A stretch of 13,771 nt of DNA from an uncultured Bacilli bacterium (GCA_947628075.1 CANQYF010000025.1:1-13771), one strand, 5' to 3'; positions 6,582 through 13,344 are shown, counted from the first letter of the stretch. Made by a program: numbers and translations. Notes: generated by a model not told the origin, from the sequence alone.

Positions 6582-7286
6582 TTAAGATTTAATATTTCCA
6601 AACCGGCGATCCCTAGTACCATAATAATATAAAGCTTCATCAAGATTTTTTTCTAAAAAATCAGGAAATAAAATGTCCGTAAAATAGATTTCAGCATAAA
6701 AAGATTGATATAACATAAAATTACTTAACCGGTGTTCTTTACCCGTTCTAATGAGTAAATCAATGGGAGGTAAATCTTGGTATAAATAATGTTGGAAACT
6801 TTCACGATTTAAATCTTCTTTTTTGATTATTCCTTTATTTAAATCTTCAGAAATTTTTAATGCCGCATCCACAATTTCTTCTTGGCCACCATAATTTAAA
6901 CAAATATTTAAAATACACTCTTCGTTTTTTTCGGTTTTTTTGACAATTTTGTCCATTGCTTCTAAAACAGCACTACTAAGTGGAGTTTTGCGGCCACTAA
7001 AAACAACTTTAATTCCTTGTTCACAAACCTTATTTAATTTGTTTTGAAAATAATAAATTAATAAATTCATTAAATAGTCTACTTCTTCTTTGCTTCTTTT
7101 AAAATTATCAGTAGAAAAAGCATATACGGATAAAATTTTTATCCCTAATTTCTTGGCATGTAATGCTAATTTTTCTAACGTTTTAGCGCCTTCTTTATGG
7201 CCTTCGCTTCGATTTTTTCCTTGTTTTATTGCCCATCTGCCATTGCCATCCATAATAATAGCGACATGAAGAGGAACTTGATTCAA
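6582..7286 (-). CDS. uppS: Isoprenyl transferase / undecaprenyl diphosphate synthase UppS
   Basis: A 234-residue cis-prenyltransferase that adds isopentenyl units to farnesyl diphosphate to make the C55 lipid carrier for peptidoglycan and other wall polymers; it works at the inner face of the membrane. Family motifs are complete: HVAIIMDGNGRWA with Mg-binding D13 near the start, SVYAFSTDNFKRSKEEV, NICLNYGGQEEI, and the closing DLLIRTGKEHRLSNFMLYQ...YAEIYFTDILFPDF block with the diphosphate-binding arginines. The usual Trp of the SNFxLWQ motif is Tyr. The start is TTG 7284-7286, supported by GGTGAT a few bases upstream; it puts the first motif at the normal distance. cdsA, which often follows uppS, is absent here. 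No strong promoter is visible in the 51-base gap upstream. Confidence 0.96.
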   Translation of the reverse strand: MNQVPLHVAIIMDGNGRWAIKQGKNRSEGHKEGAKTLEKLALHAKKLGIKILSVYAFSTDNFKRSKEEVDYLMNLLIYYFQNKLNKVCEQGIKVVFSGRKTPLSSAVLEAMDKIVKKTEKNEECILNICLNYGGQEEIVDAALKISEDLNKGIIKKEDLNRESFQHYLYQDLPPIDLLIRTGKEHRLSNFMLYQSFYAEIYFTDILFPDFLEKNLDEALYYYGTRDRRFGNIKS

Positions 7287-7304
7287 TTAAATCACCCACT
7301 TTTG

Positions 7305-7331
7305 TAAAACAAAAGATGGTTTAATACCATC
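7305..7331 (-). terminator. Intrinsic terminator of the HD-domain gene
   Basis: On the minus strand GATGGT (7326-7331) and ACCATC (7315-7320) form a 6-bp stem with a 5-base loop, followed by TTTTGTTTT. The U-run could instead fold on itself through CTTTTG/CAAAAG, a competing hairpin just upstream of the uppS ribosome site. Confidence 0.65.
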
Positions 7332-7337
7332 AAATGT

Positions 7338-7871
7338 TTAATAACGTATAATATTTATTAAAAATAAGAAATACAAACATGTATCGTATCTTACTTTATA
7401 TCTTCCAACTTCAAAAATTGATACTAGCAAATCACTTAAACAAACAATAAAACCTTCTTTACTAGTTGGTCGACATTCTTTTAGATTAACACCTTTTTCT
7501 TTACTTATAAAAGGTAATACTTTTTTAGCTAAAGCATGATGATACATATGTGTTTCAATAATTTTAGCTTCTTCATCATTTATATTAAAATATTTTTTAG
7601 CATTTTTAGCACTAGTTTTCGGATGCGTTAAATAATTTATTTCCGCACTTGTACCCGTTTCCCCATGAAAAAAATCGTGTAATAAGCCACCAATGGCAGC
7701 ATTTTGTCTATTACCTTTAAATAATCTTACAATTAAATAACTTAAATAAGATACTCTTTTACAATGATCATATCTATTTGTACCATGGTGACTATCATTT
7801 TGTAACTCTAAAAAATACTTGTTTTGCAGTATTTCACTAGTTAACTCTTCATATTCTTTTATATATCTCAT
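7338..7871 (-). CDS. HD-domain metal-dependent phosphohydrolase family protein
   Basis: A 177-residue HD-superfamily protein. The metal-binding His and Asp residues are in order: H36 in YDHCKRVS, H65-D66 in GGLLHDFF, and D147 in CLSDLL, with H108 in ETHMYHH as a possible extra ligand. HD enzymes of this small, single-domain type cleave phosphate esters of nucleotides or related molecules; the substrate cannot be read from the sequence. ATG 7869-7871 has AAGAAGGT 6 bases upstream. It lies directly before uppS but is separated by a terminator. Its promoter (-10 at 7920-7925) overlaps an 18-bp perfect palindrome, which suggests that its expression is controlled. Confidence 0.85.
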   Translation of the reverse strand: MRYIKEYEELTSEILQNKYFLELQNDSHHGTNRYDHCKRVSYLSYLIVRLFKGNRQNAAIGGLLHDFFHGETGTSAEINYLTHPKTSAKNAKKYFNINDEEAKIIETHMYHHALAKKVLPFISKEKGVNLKECRPTSKEGFIVCLSDLLVSIFEVGRYKVRYDTCLYFLFLINIIRY

Positions 7872-7919
7872 TAATTAACCTTCTTTAATAAAATTCTTAA
7901 ATCACTTAAGGACTTAATA

Positions 7920-7948
7920 AGTATAACACATTTTGCCTCAAAATACTA
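7920..7948 (-). promoter_or_regulatory. Extended -10 promoter of the HD-domain gene
   Basis: Minus-strand TATACT (7920-7925) preceded by TG plus one base. The -35 position at 17-base spacing (7943-7948) reads TAGTAT, a poor match that lies inside the palindrome at 7939-7956. Expected start is near 7913. Confidence 0.55.
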
Positions 7949-7956
7949 GTATTTTG
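7939..7956. promoter_or_regulatory. 18-bp perfect palindrome, candidate operator
   Basis: CAAAATACTAGTATTTTG is its own reverse complement over all 18 bases. It covers the -35 position of the HD-gene promoter. It has no U-run after it on either strand, so it does not look like a terminator for the gene ending at 7991. Confidence 0.5.
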
Positions 7957-7990
7957 TTTATATTTACTTACTCCTTATAAAAATATATTA

Positions 7991-8485
7991 TTATTTTTCT
8001 CTTTTTAATACTGGATCCTCTTCAGAAAGCTCTGAATAAATACTATTTTCTAAAATAACTCCTCTATCTTGGAAAATTTTATATTTATTTTTTAAATTTT
8101 CCTTTTTATAATCCCATACATATACATCATTTAACAAACTTTTTTTCAAATTCAAAATAGCACAGATTTTTTCATTAATTGCAGCACTATATTTAACGTT
8201 ACCATTTTTTTGTATTTTCCTAATAACATCAAAATAACCACCAAAACTTCTAATATAATCTATAATAAAGGTCATATTAAGTGGAATATCTTTAGATTGG
8301 CAAAATTCTATTAATTCATCGTACGAAGTAAAAAATTCTTCATAAACACCAAATAATCGCATTTCCGGATTAGCAATTAAATTTAAACGTTTATTAAAAT
8401 GTTTTTCTCTAATAATATCATTAAATTTTCTATTTACTGAACTTTTAATACTTTCTTTTTGAGTTTTATTTTCAATTATAGCCAT
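7991..8485 (-). CDS. Hypothetical cytoplasmic protein
   Basis: A 164-residue soluble protein I do not recognise; no signal peptide, membrane helix or known catalytic motif. The N-terminal 40 residues are strongly basic (KTQKESIKSSVNRKFNDIIREKHFNKR), the middle is mixed alpha/beta, and the C-terminus is acidic then basic (SELSEEDPVLKREK). ATG 8483-8485 is set by GGGAGGG 7-8 bases upstream; a TTG five codons earlier overlaps that site. Its promoter is strong and well formed. It is divergent from the thioester adhesin gene, so a link between the two is possible, but nothing in the protein itself shows a DNA-binding motif. Confidence 0.75.
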   Translation of the reverse strand: MAIIENKTQKESIKSSVNRKFNDIIREKHFNKRLNLIANPEMRLFGVYEEFFTSYDELIEFCQSKDIPLNMTFIIDYIRSFGGYFDVIRKIQKNGNVKYSAAINEKICAILNLKKSLLNDVYVWDYKKENLKNKYKIFQDRGVILENSIYSELSEEDPVLKREK

Positions 8486-8510
8486 GTGAAACCCTCCCAA
8501 AGCAAGTATT

Positions 8511-8539
8511 AGTATACCACAATATTATAAAATAGCCAA
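8511..8539 (-). promoter_or_regulatory. Promoter of the hypothetical gene 7991-8485
   Basis: Minus-strand TTGGCT (8534-8539), 17 bases, TATACT (8511-8516), with the extended-10 TG one base before the hexamer. Expected start near 8504. Confidence 0.75.
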
Positions 8540-8571
8540 ATCTTAAAAAAAATTACAAGAAAAAAAGGAAA

Positions 8572-8589
8572 TTGCCAAAATTAAGGCAA
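8572..8589. promoter_or_regulatory. Inverted repeat upstream of the adhesin gene, possible operator
   Basis: TTGCC (8572-8576), eight bases, GGCAA (8585-8589). It lies 12 bases before the adhesin ribosome site. No well-spaced consensus promoter is visible for the adhesin: TTGCCA could be a -35, but only weak -10 matches follow at proper distance. Short arms keep confidence low. Confidence 0.3.
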
Positions 8590-8613
8590 ATATATTTATT
8601 GAAAGGAGAAAAA

Positions 8614-11082
8614 ATGAAAAAATTATTTAGAGCAGTAATATTAGCAGTAATATTTTTTAGTAGTATAAATGTAGTAAAAGCCGCAGAATTAAGTCAAATC
8701 GAAGAACCAGACGTATGGATTTTTCGAAAAGGTGGGGGTGTTCCCGCTTTTTCTTCTCCATTTACGCACTACTCTATTGATGGAAAGACGACTTATTGTA
8801 TTGAACCGGGTACTCATATATCCACAGATGATTACATTGGTAATGTTGGTTTAACTTCTTCTCCTTACACAGAAGAGATTAATGAAAGAATGGAACTTAT
8901 TGGTTATTATGGTTATGATTATCCTGGCCACCAAACCTTAAAATACAAAATGGCTACACAAGCCTTAATTTGGGAAACTGTTGGCAGTCAAGTTGTCGAA
9001 TATTGGACTAAACCAAGTGGAGCTGGCAATATAATTAGAGTTACTAAAGAAAGAAAAGAAATTCTAAATTTAGTAAATAATCATTATGTTGTTCCCTCAT
9101 TTAATAATGAACACAAAGAAGCTTTAATAGGTAACCAAATAATATTTAGTGACACTAATAATATATTATCAGAATTTGAAATTGTCGATAATAAAGACAT
9201 AGCTTACATAAATGGTAATGAACTTATTATTAATGCTAAATCTATTGGCGAAAAGATAATTACCTTAAAAAAGAAAACTTATAATAACGATGCATCTACT
9301 CTTTTTGTGGGATCTGATGAAATATCACAAAAAATGGGTTATTTTGGCCTAACACACCAAGTTTATGCAAAGGTTACCATTAAAGTACTAGGTGGTAAAG
9401 TCACCTTAGAAAAATTAGATTATGATAATAAAAATAAAATTTCGCAAGGTGATGGACAACTCAAAGGCGCTATTTATGGAGTGTTTAAAGAAAATGGAAC
9501 TAAATTATTCGATTTAGAAATTGGGGATAATATGGAAGTAACAAGCGATTATTTTCAAGAATTAGGAAAATATTATATAAAGGAATTATCACCAAGTCTC
9601 GGTTACACTTTAGACGATAATAAATATTATTTTGAAATTACTAAAGATAATTTAAATCCTAAAGTAACCGTTTTTGAAAAAGTAATTAAAAGGAAAGTAG
9701 AATTTTTGAAAGTATTAAACATTCAAAAAACGGGTATTTTAACACCAGAAGCTAACATTCAATTTGATTTTTATTTAAAATCTAATATGACCAAGATTAT
9801 AAGTGCCACTACTAACGAAGAAGGCTACTTAACCGCTACTCTTCCCTATGGTACCTATATTGTAAGACAAGTAAATAGTACTAGTGGTTTTGAAAAAGTA
9901 AAGGATTTTGAATTAATAATTAATGAAAATGCCAAAGATACTTTAACTAAAGTTATATCTGATGGTAAAAAAGAAGCTAAACTTAAACTTATAAAAATTG
10001 ATAAAGAAACTAAAAAATTAATTAAAGAAGATAATATTAGATTTAAAATTAAGAATTTAGATACAAATGAATATGTTTGTCAAAATATAAGTTATCCCCA
10101 TCCAGAAAAAATATGTGAATTTAAGACTAAAGATGGTATGTTTACCACACCTTTTACTTTAGACTATGGAAATTATCAAATTGAAGAAGTCGAAAATCAA
10201 AATATACCTGGCTATTTATGGAATAGTATTCCTCTAAAGTTTTCTTTAAATGAAGATAGCGATCTTTTATATAATGAAAATAATGAATTAGTTTTGGAAA
10301 TATATTTTGAAAATACGCCCGTAAAAGGTAGAATTGAAATTCAAAAAATGGGTGAAAAAATGGTTTTAAAGAATGATACTTATTATTATAAAGACATATT
10401 ATTAGATAATGTAATTTATGCTTTATATGCAAATGAAGACATAACAACTAGTGATGGTACTTTAATTTACAAAAAAGATACCTTAATTGGAGAATACAAG
10501 ACGATTGATGGCAAAATAATAATAGATGATTTATATTTAGGAAAATATTATTTAATAGAAATTGAAACTATTTCTAACCATATACTTGATAAGGAAAAAC
10601 ATTATATTGAGCTTAAATATCAAGATGAACAAACACCAATTGTAACTATTAATCTTAATTTTAAAAATTATTTAAAAAAACAAAAGTTAATTATTAATAA
10701 AAAAGATCAAGATACTTTAGAGTTAATACCTAACACCAAAATCCAAATTTATAATATACAAGATAATAATGAAAATATTCTTATTTATGAGGGTTATACT
10801 AATGAAAAAGGTCAAATTATTCTTAATGACATATTTACTGGGAAGTTTTTTCTTATCGAAACTATTGCTAATGATGAATATTTATTGAATGACAATAAAA
10901 TTTATTTTGAAATAACTGATAAAGACACCAATATTATTGACATTTATAATCAAAAGATACCTGAAAAAATAGAATTTGATGTACCTAAAACAAGCACTTA
11001 CAGCAACATTATTATGTACTTTATTATTTTAATTATAAGTTTTATTAGTATAAATCTTTTTACAAAACATGAAAACATTTAA
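8614..11082 (+). CDS. Thioester-domain (TQXA) adhesin with CnaB repeats and sortase signal
   Basis: An 822-residue surface protein. Residues 1-23 are a signal peptide ending VVKA. Residues 24 to about 150 form a thioester (TQXA) domain: C62 in YCIEPG and Q116 in ATQALIWE are the pair that makes the Cys-Gln thioester, which in related Gram-positive adhesins bonds covalently to a host amine. A beta-rich linker (about 160-258) follows, then five CnaB/SpaA-like domains (about 260-345, 360-450, 455-568, 572-685, 690-785). Likely isopeptide Lys/Glu pairs are K267/E324, K461/E525, K578/E649 and K696/E749; in the second domain the Glu position is Q419. The C-terminus has VPKTS (790-794), an LPXTG variant, a membrane helix and a short charged tail. 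ATG 8614 is set by AAAGGAG. The 3' end overlaps the sortase gene by 14 bases. Confidence 0.92.
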   Translation: MKKLFRAVILAVIFFSSINVVKAAELSQIEEPDVWIFRKGGGVPAFSSPFTHYSIDGKTTYCIEPGTHISTDDYIGNVGLTSSPYTEEINERMELIGYYGYDYPGHQTLKYKMATQALIWETVGSQVVEYWTKPSGAGNIIRVTKERKEILNLVNNHYVVPSFNNEHKEALIGNQIIFSDTNNILSEFEIVDNKDIAYINGNELIINAKSIGEKIITLKKKTYNNDASTLFVGSDEISQKMGYFGLTHQVYAKVTIKVLGGKVTLEKLDYDNKNKISQGDGQLKGAIYGVFKENGTKLFDLEIGDNMEVTSDYFQELGKYYIKELSPSLGYTLDDNKYYFEITKDNLNPKVTVFEKVIKRKVEFLKVLNIQKTGILTPEANIQFDFYLKSNMTKIISATTNEEGYLTATLPYGTYIVRQVNSTSGFEKVKDFELIINENAKDTLTKVISDGKKEAKLKLIKIDKETKKLIKEDNIRFKIKNLDTNEYVCQNISYPHPEKICEFKTKDGMFTTPFTLDYGNYQIEEVENQNIPGYLWNSIPLKFSLNEDSDLLYNENNELVLEIYFENTPVKGRIEIQKMGEKMVLKNDTYYYKDILLDNVIYALYANEDITTSDGTLIYKKDTLIGEYKTIDGKIIIDDLYLGKYYLIEIETISNHILDKEKHYIELKYQDEQTPIVTINLNFKNYLKKQKLIINKKDQDTLELIPNTKIQIYNIQDNNENILIYEGYTNEKGQIILNDIFTGKFFLIETIANDEYLLNDNKIYFEITDKDTNIIDIYNQKIPEKIEFDVPKTSTYSNIIMYFIILIISFISINLFTKHENI

Positions 11083-11650
11083 AAAATACTTTTTTAAAAC
11101 ATTAATTACTATTACTTTGCCTATCTTAATATTTACTTTTTATAATTTAATTAACACATGTATTGCTAGCCAAAAGGAAAATAAACTAATTAATGAGTAT
11201 TTTAGTACCCATATATATAAAGAAAAATTAAATAATAAAGATAGCAAAAATAGTTATATAGGTTTATTGGAAATTCCTAAAATAAAATTAATGAAAGGAT
11301 TTTATAATATTGAATCTAGTCAAAATAATGTTAACAAAAATATCGAAGTTATAAAAAATTCAACAATGCCTAACCAAAACAATAGTATTTTAGTATTAGC
11401 GGCTCATTCTGGTTATGGAAAACATGCATATTTTAGTAATTTGACAGATTTAATTTTAAATGATGAAATAAATATTTATTATAATAAAGTTAAATATATC
11501 TATAAAATTACAAATATTGAATTACAAGATAAAATTGGAAAAATTACACTTTTTAAAGATTCAGATATTTTAATATTGACAACGTGCGATCAGAAAGATA
11601 AAACAAAACAAATTGTAATAACAGCTAAAAAAATTGCTGAATTACTTTAA
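11069..11650 (+). CDS. Sortase lacking the catalytic arginine, paired with the adhesin
   Basis: A 193-residue membrane-anchored sortase. An N-terminal helix (about 10-29) is followed by the sortase barrel: YIGLLEIPKIKL at 63-74, catalytic H113 in LVLAAHSG, and catalytic C173 in ILILTTCDQ. Sortases cut the sorting signal of surface proteins and join them to the wall; this one should act on the adjacent VPKTS protein. The third catalytic residue, an Arg on the strand after the Cys, is missing: the equivalent KTKQIVITAK has K180/Q181, and the whole protein contains no arginine. The start overlaps the adhesin end by 14 bases without a good ribosome site of its own, which suggests translational coupling. 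A two-way terminator follows 13 bases after the stop. I cannot assign the class (A-F) with certainty. Confidence 0.9.
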   Translation: MKTFKKYFFKTLITITLPILIFTFYNLINTCIASQKENKLINEYFSTHIYKEKLNNKDSKNSYIGLLEIPKIKLMKGFYNIESSQNNVNKNIEVIKNSTMPNQNNSILVLAAHSGYGKHAYFSNLTDLILNDEINIYYNKVKYIYKITNIELQDKIGKITLFKDSDILILTTCDQKDKTKQIVITAKKIAELL

Positions 11651-11663
11651 AATAGCATATAAT

Positions 11664-11712
11664 AAAAAGACATCAAAATAATAAAATTAAAATTGATGCC
11701 TTTTTATTTTAT
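11664..11712. terminator. Two-way terminator between sortase and tRNA-Thr
   Basis: AAAAAG-a-CATCAA (11664-11676) pairs with TTGATG-c-CTTTTT (11693-11705), a 12-bp stem with one mismatch and a 16-base loop. Runs of T follow on both strands, so it can end the plus-strand sortase transcript and the minus-strand tRNA-Thr transcript. Confidence 0.75.
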
Positions 11713-11729
11713 ACTCGATTTTTTCGAGT
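11713..11729. repeat. Small perfect hairpin after tRNA-Thr
   Basis: ACTCGA (11713-11718) and TCGAGT (11724-11729) surround a five-T loop. On the minus strand it lies about 12 bases downstream of the tRNA-Thr CCA end and could protect or help process that 3' end. No U-run follows on the minus strand. Confidence 0.4.
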
Positions 11730-11741
11730 TTAATATCAATA

Positions 11742-11815
11742 TGGTGCTGAATGACTGAATTGAACAGTCCTTTGAAGCTTACCATGCTTCCGTTCTACCA
11801 CTAAACTAAATCAGC
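11742..11815 (-). tRNA. tRNA-Thr (anticodon GGT)
   Basis: A 74-nt cloverleaf with encoded CCA. Acceptor GCTGATT/ATTCAGC has a T-T mismatch at 6-67; D-arm GTTT/GAAC has a 7-base loop containing GG; anticodon stem GAAGC/GCTTC encloses ATGGTAA, giving GGT; T-arm is GACTG/CAGTC with loop TTCAATT; the discriminator is A. The G1-C72, C2-G71 pairs and the anticodon fit threonine. Its promoter (11828-11856) is a perfect consensus and leaves a leader of only 6-7 bases. The mismatch and short variable loop make it a somewhat divergent copy. Confidence 0.88.
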
Positions 11816-11852
11816 AACTACAAATAGATTATATTACCTATTGTAGTTGCTG
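11812..11852. repeat. Long inverted repeat over the tRNA-Thr promoter and tRNA start
   Basis: CAGCAACTACAAATAG (11812-11827) pairs with CTATTGTAGTTGCTG (11838-11852): 15 pairs with one bulged base around a 10-base centre that holds most of the -10. It includes the first four bases of the tRNA. A transcript reading through from the gene at 11862-12788 would fold it; the normal tRNA transcript starts inside it and would not. Confidence 0.75.
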
Positions 11853-11856
11853 TCAA
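11828..11856 (-). promoter_or_regulatory. Perfect consensus promoter of tRNA-Thr
   Basis: Minus-strand TTGACA (11851-11856), exactly 17 bases, TATAAT (11828-11833). It lies immediately downstream of the stop codon of the gene at 11862-12788. Confidence 0.88.
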
Positions 11857-11861
11857 ATTAA

Positions 11862-12788
11862 TTAATTTGCTAAATCTAAATATACATCACAAACGACTTT
11901 TTCACCTATATTATCAATATTTATATATCCACCATCATAAGAAATTGTTACATCTTTCAATTCTTGCCCCTTTGAAGAAGTATCACTATATTTATAGCAT
12001 TTACTACTCTCTTCCTTTAATTGATATGTTTTATTGGCAGGAATAGAATTAACTAAAACATAAGAAGCTTTATCTTTATCTTTTTGAACATAAACATTGG
12101 CGACAACATCAGAAGAACCAACACTATCAAAATAAGCATAACATTTATTTTTGGTTGCGGTTGAAACTGTAAACCTTTTTGTAATTGGATCAAATTCAAC
12201 TTTATCACCTTCATTAGTTTTATCGCAAGTATAACCAGCAAATGCGTAACCATAAGCAGGAATTTCATTAACTAATGTATATTTATTTCCTTTCCAATCT
12301 TTATCTACTCCATTTGCATCTTGCATCATAATATAAACATCTATATCACTTTCATATTCTAAATCAAAATAGAATTTACAAGTAACTCTTTTTTTGCTAG
12401 TTAAGTTAAATGTTCTTGTTGCTTCATCATATGTATAATTACAATCTTTACCAGAACCACTATCATTATATGAACAATCCACCTTAGTATTTTCATAACT
12501 ACAAGAAGTTTTGTCTGACATAAATTTATAACCTTCAGCAGGTACAGCATAAGTTCTAGTATATTGATCGCTCCCTTTTTTTGTTTCTTTATAAAGCATT
12601 ATGTTTATATCACCATCACCGGTGTCAAAATCTCCAACAGCAATAGAAAAAATGCTCTTTGAATCTTCTTGATGATAATATGCATAGGCAGATTTAATAC
12701 CAAGAATTAAAGCAACAGCAAAAAATAGGGCGATGCCCGTAGTATAAATTTTTCTTTTTGAATTACTTTTTTTTGTCTTAGTATTCAT
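11862..12788 (-). CDS. Secreted or anchored protein with three Cys-containing repeats
   Basis: A 308-residue protein with a basic N-terminus (MNTKTKKSNSKRK), one hydrophobic segment (about 15-36) and a likely signal-peptidase site after SAYA36. The rest is three tandem repeats, about 59-143, 148-221 and 227-306. Each runs D-[IV]-x-hydrophobic, then Y-x-[LR]-x-x-x-[IV]-P-A, a Cys, a beta-strand pair (such as VEFDPITKRFTVS), and a closing [VK]-C-x-x-Y-[FL]-D. Cysteines lie at 96, 105, 116, 137, 188, 216, 264 and 300, an even number that suggests one or two disulfides per repeat. The first repeat has an extra Cys pair. I do not recognise a named family; an Ig-like extracellular fold is inference. 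GGAAGG sets ATG 12786-12788. Confidence 0.82.
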   Translation of the reverse strand: MNTKTKKSNSKRKIYTTGIALFFAVALILGIKSAYAYYHQEDSKSIFSIAVGDFDTGDGDINIMLYKETKKGSDQYTRTYAVPAEGYKFMSDKTSCSYENTKVDCSYNDSGSGKDCNYTYDEATRTFNLTSKKRVTCKFYFDLEYESDIDVYIMMQDANGVDKDWKGNKYTLVNEIPAYGYAFAGYTCDKTNEGDKVEFDPITKRFTVSTATKNKCYAYFDSVGSSDVVANVYVQKDKDKASYVLVNSIPANKTYQLKEESSKCYKYSDTSSKGQELKDVTISYDGGYINIDNIGEKVVCDVYLDLAN

Positions 12789-12844
12789 ACTAACCTTCCA
12801 ACTTCCTTTTTTGATTCCAATATCCTATTTATCTATCTAAAAAA

Positions 12845-12873
12845 ATTATATTATGCTCTCATTTTTTTGTAAA
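12845..12873 (-). promoter_or_regulatory. Promoter of the three-repeat secreted protein
   Basis: Minus-strand TTTACA (12868-12873), 17 bases, TATAAT (12845-12850). Expected start near 12838, leaving an unstructured leader of about 50 bases. Confidence 0.75.
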
Positions 12874-12975
12874 GCAATTTTTGACAAAGTTTTACCTAAT
12901 ACGACAATTTTTTTACACTTTTTTTCATTTAAATAATTTGTATTATTACATATTATTTATTAAGGAGGGATTTTT

Positions 12976-13293
12976 TTGCGTTTACCAAATGTTCCTCCTC
13001 AAGTTTTTACTATAAGTGCTGTTGCCGTTGGATTTATCTTAGTTGATGATGCAACCCCTAATGAACAAAACGCATTAGGAAACTGGCTTATGTTAGTAGC
13101 CCAATATCTTTGCACCAGTGCAGCTTATGGGCAATTATTACAAAGTAATACTCAAACCCCTGGCTCTTTTAGTGAACGTAGAAATGTAAGTACTAGTAAT
13201 TCTAATCAAAGCACAGAAGAAACTTTACAAATGTTAAATAAAATGGTTAACGCTATGCAAAAAGAAATTGAAGAATTAAAAAGACAAATATAA
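12976..13293 (+). CDS. Small membrane protein with C-terminal coiled coil, unknown
   Basis: A 105-residue protein with two hydrophobic helices (about 8-25, PQVFTISAVAVGFILVDD, and 36-55, NWLMLVAQYLCTSAAYGQLL), joined by the polar turn ATPNEQNALG. A Ser/Thr/Asn-rich linker (about 56-80) and a short amphipathic coiled coil (about 82-105, LQMLNKMVNAMQKEIEELKR) follow. The N-terminal half looks like a small protein seen widely in Bacillota without known function; that is recall, not a search. The start is TTG 12976-12978, with a very strong AAGGAGGG (12962-12969) just upstream. Promoter choice is unclear: TTGACA at 12881-12886 and TTTACA at 12912-12917 are the -35 candidates, each with a weak -10. 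No clear terminator follows on its strand. Confidence 0.78.
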   Translation: MRLPNVPPQVFTISAVAVGFILVDDATPNEQNALGNWLMLVAQYLCTSAAYGQLLQSNTQTPGSFSERRNVSTSNSNQSTEETLQMLNKMVNAMQKEIEELKRQI

Positions 13294-13306
13294 TAGGGAA
13301 ATATCA

Positions 13307-13344
13307 AATAAAAAAAAGATACCTTACATTTGTAAAATACCTTT
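13307..13344 (-). terminator. Intrinsic terminator of tRNA-Leu
   Basis: On the minus strand AAAGGTATTTTAC (13332-13344) pairs with GTAAGGTATCTTT (13315-13327), 13 pairs including three G-U, around an AAAT loop, followed by a run of T. On the plus strand the wobble pairs become A-C mismatches, so it works best for the minus strand. Confidence 0.75.

Noticed and set aside
6432..6632. 66-residue plus-strand frame over the DUF308-like gene start
   Set aside because: Antisense to the membrane protein gene, its promoter and the end of uppS.
10154..10447. 97-residue minus-strand frame inside the adhesin
   Set aside because: Antisense to the conserved CnaB region, with a His/Tyr-rich composition typical of the reverse strand of AT-rich genes.
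12053..12268. 71-residue frame within the three-repeat protein
   Set aside because: A shifted frame on the same strand as the real gene, without its own ribosome site.
11862..12788. Three-repeat protein as a TasA/CalY-like fibre protein
   Set aside because: The AYAYYHQED stretch after the signal peptide recalls that family, but the Cys-containing repeats do not fit it.
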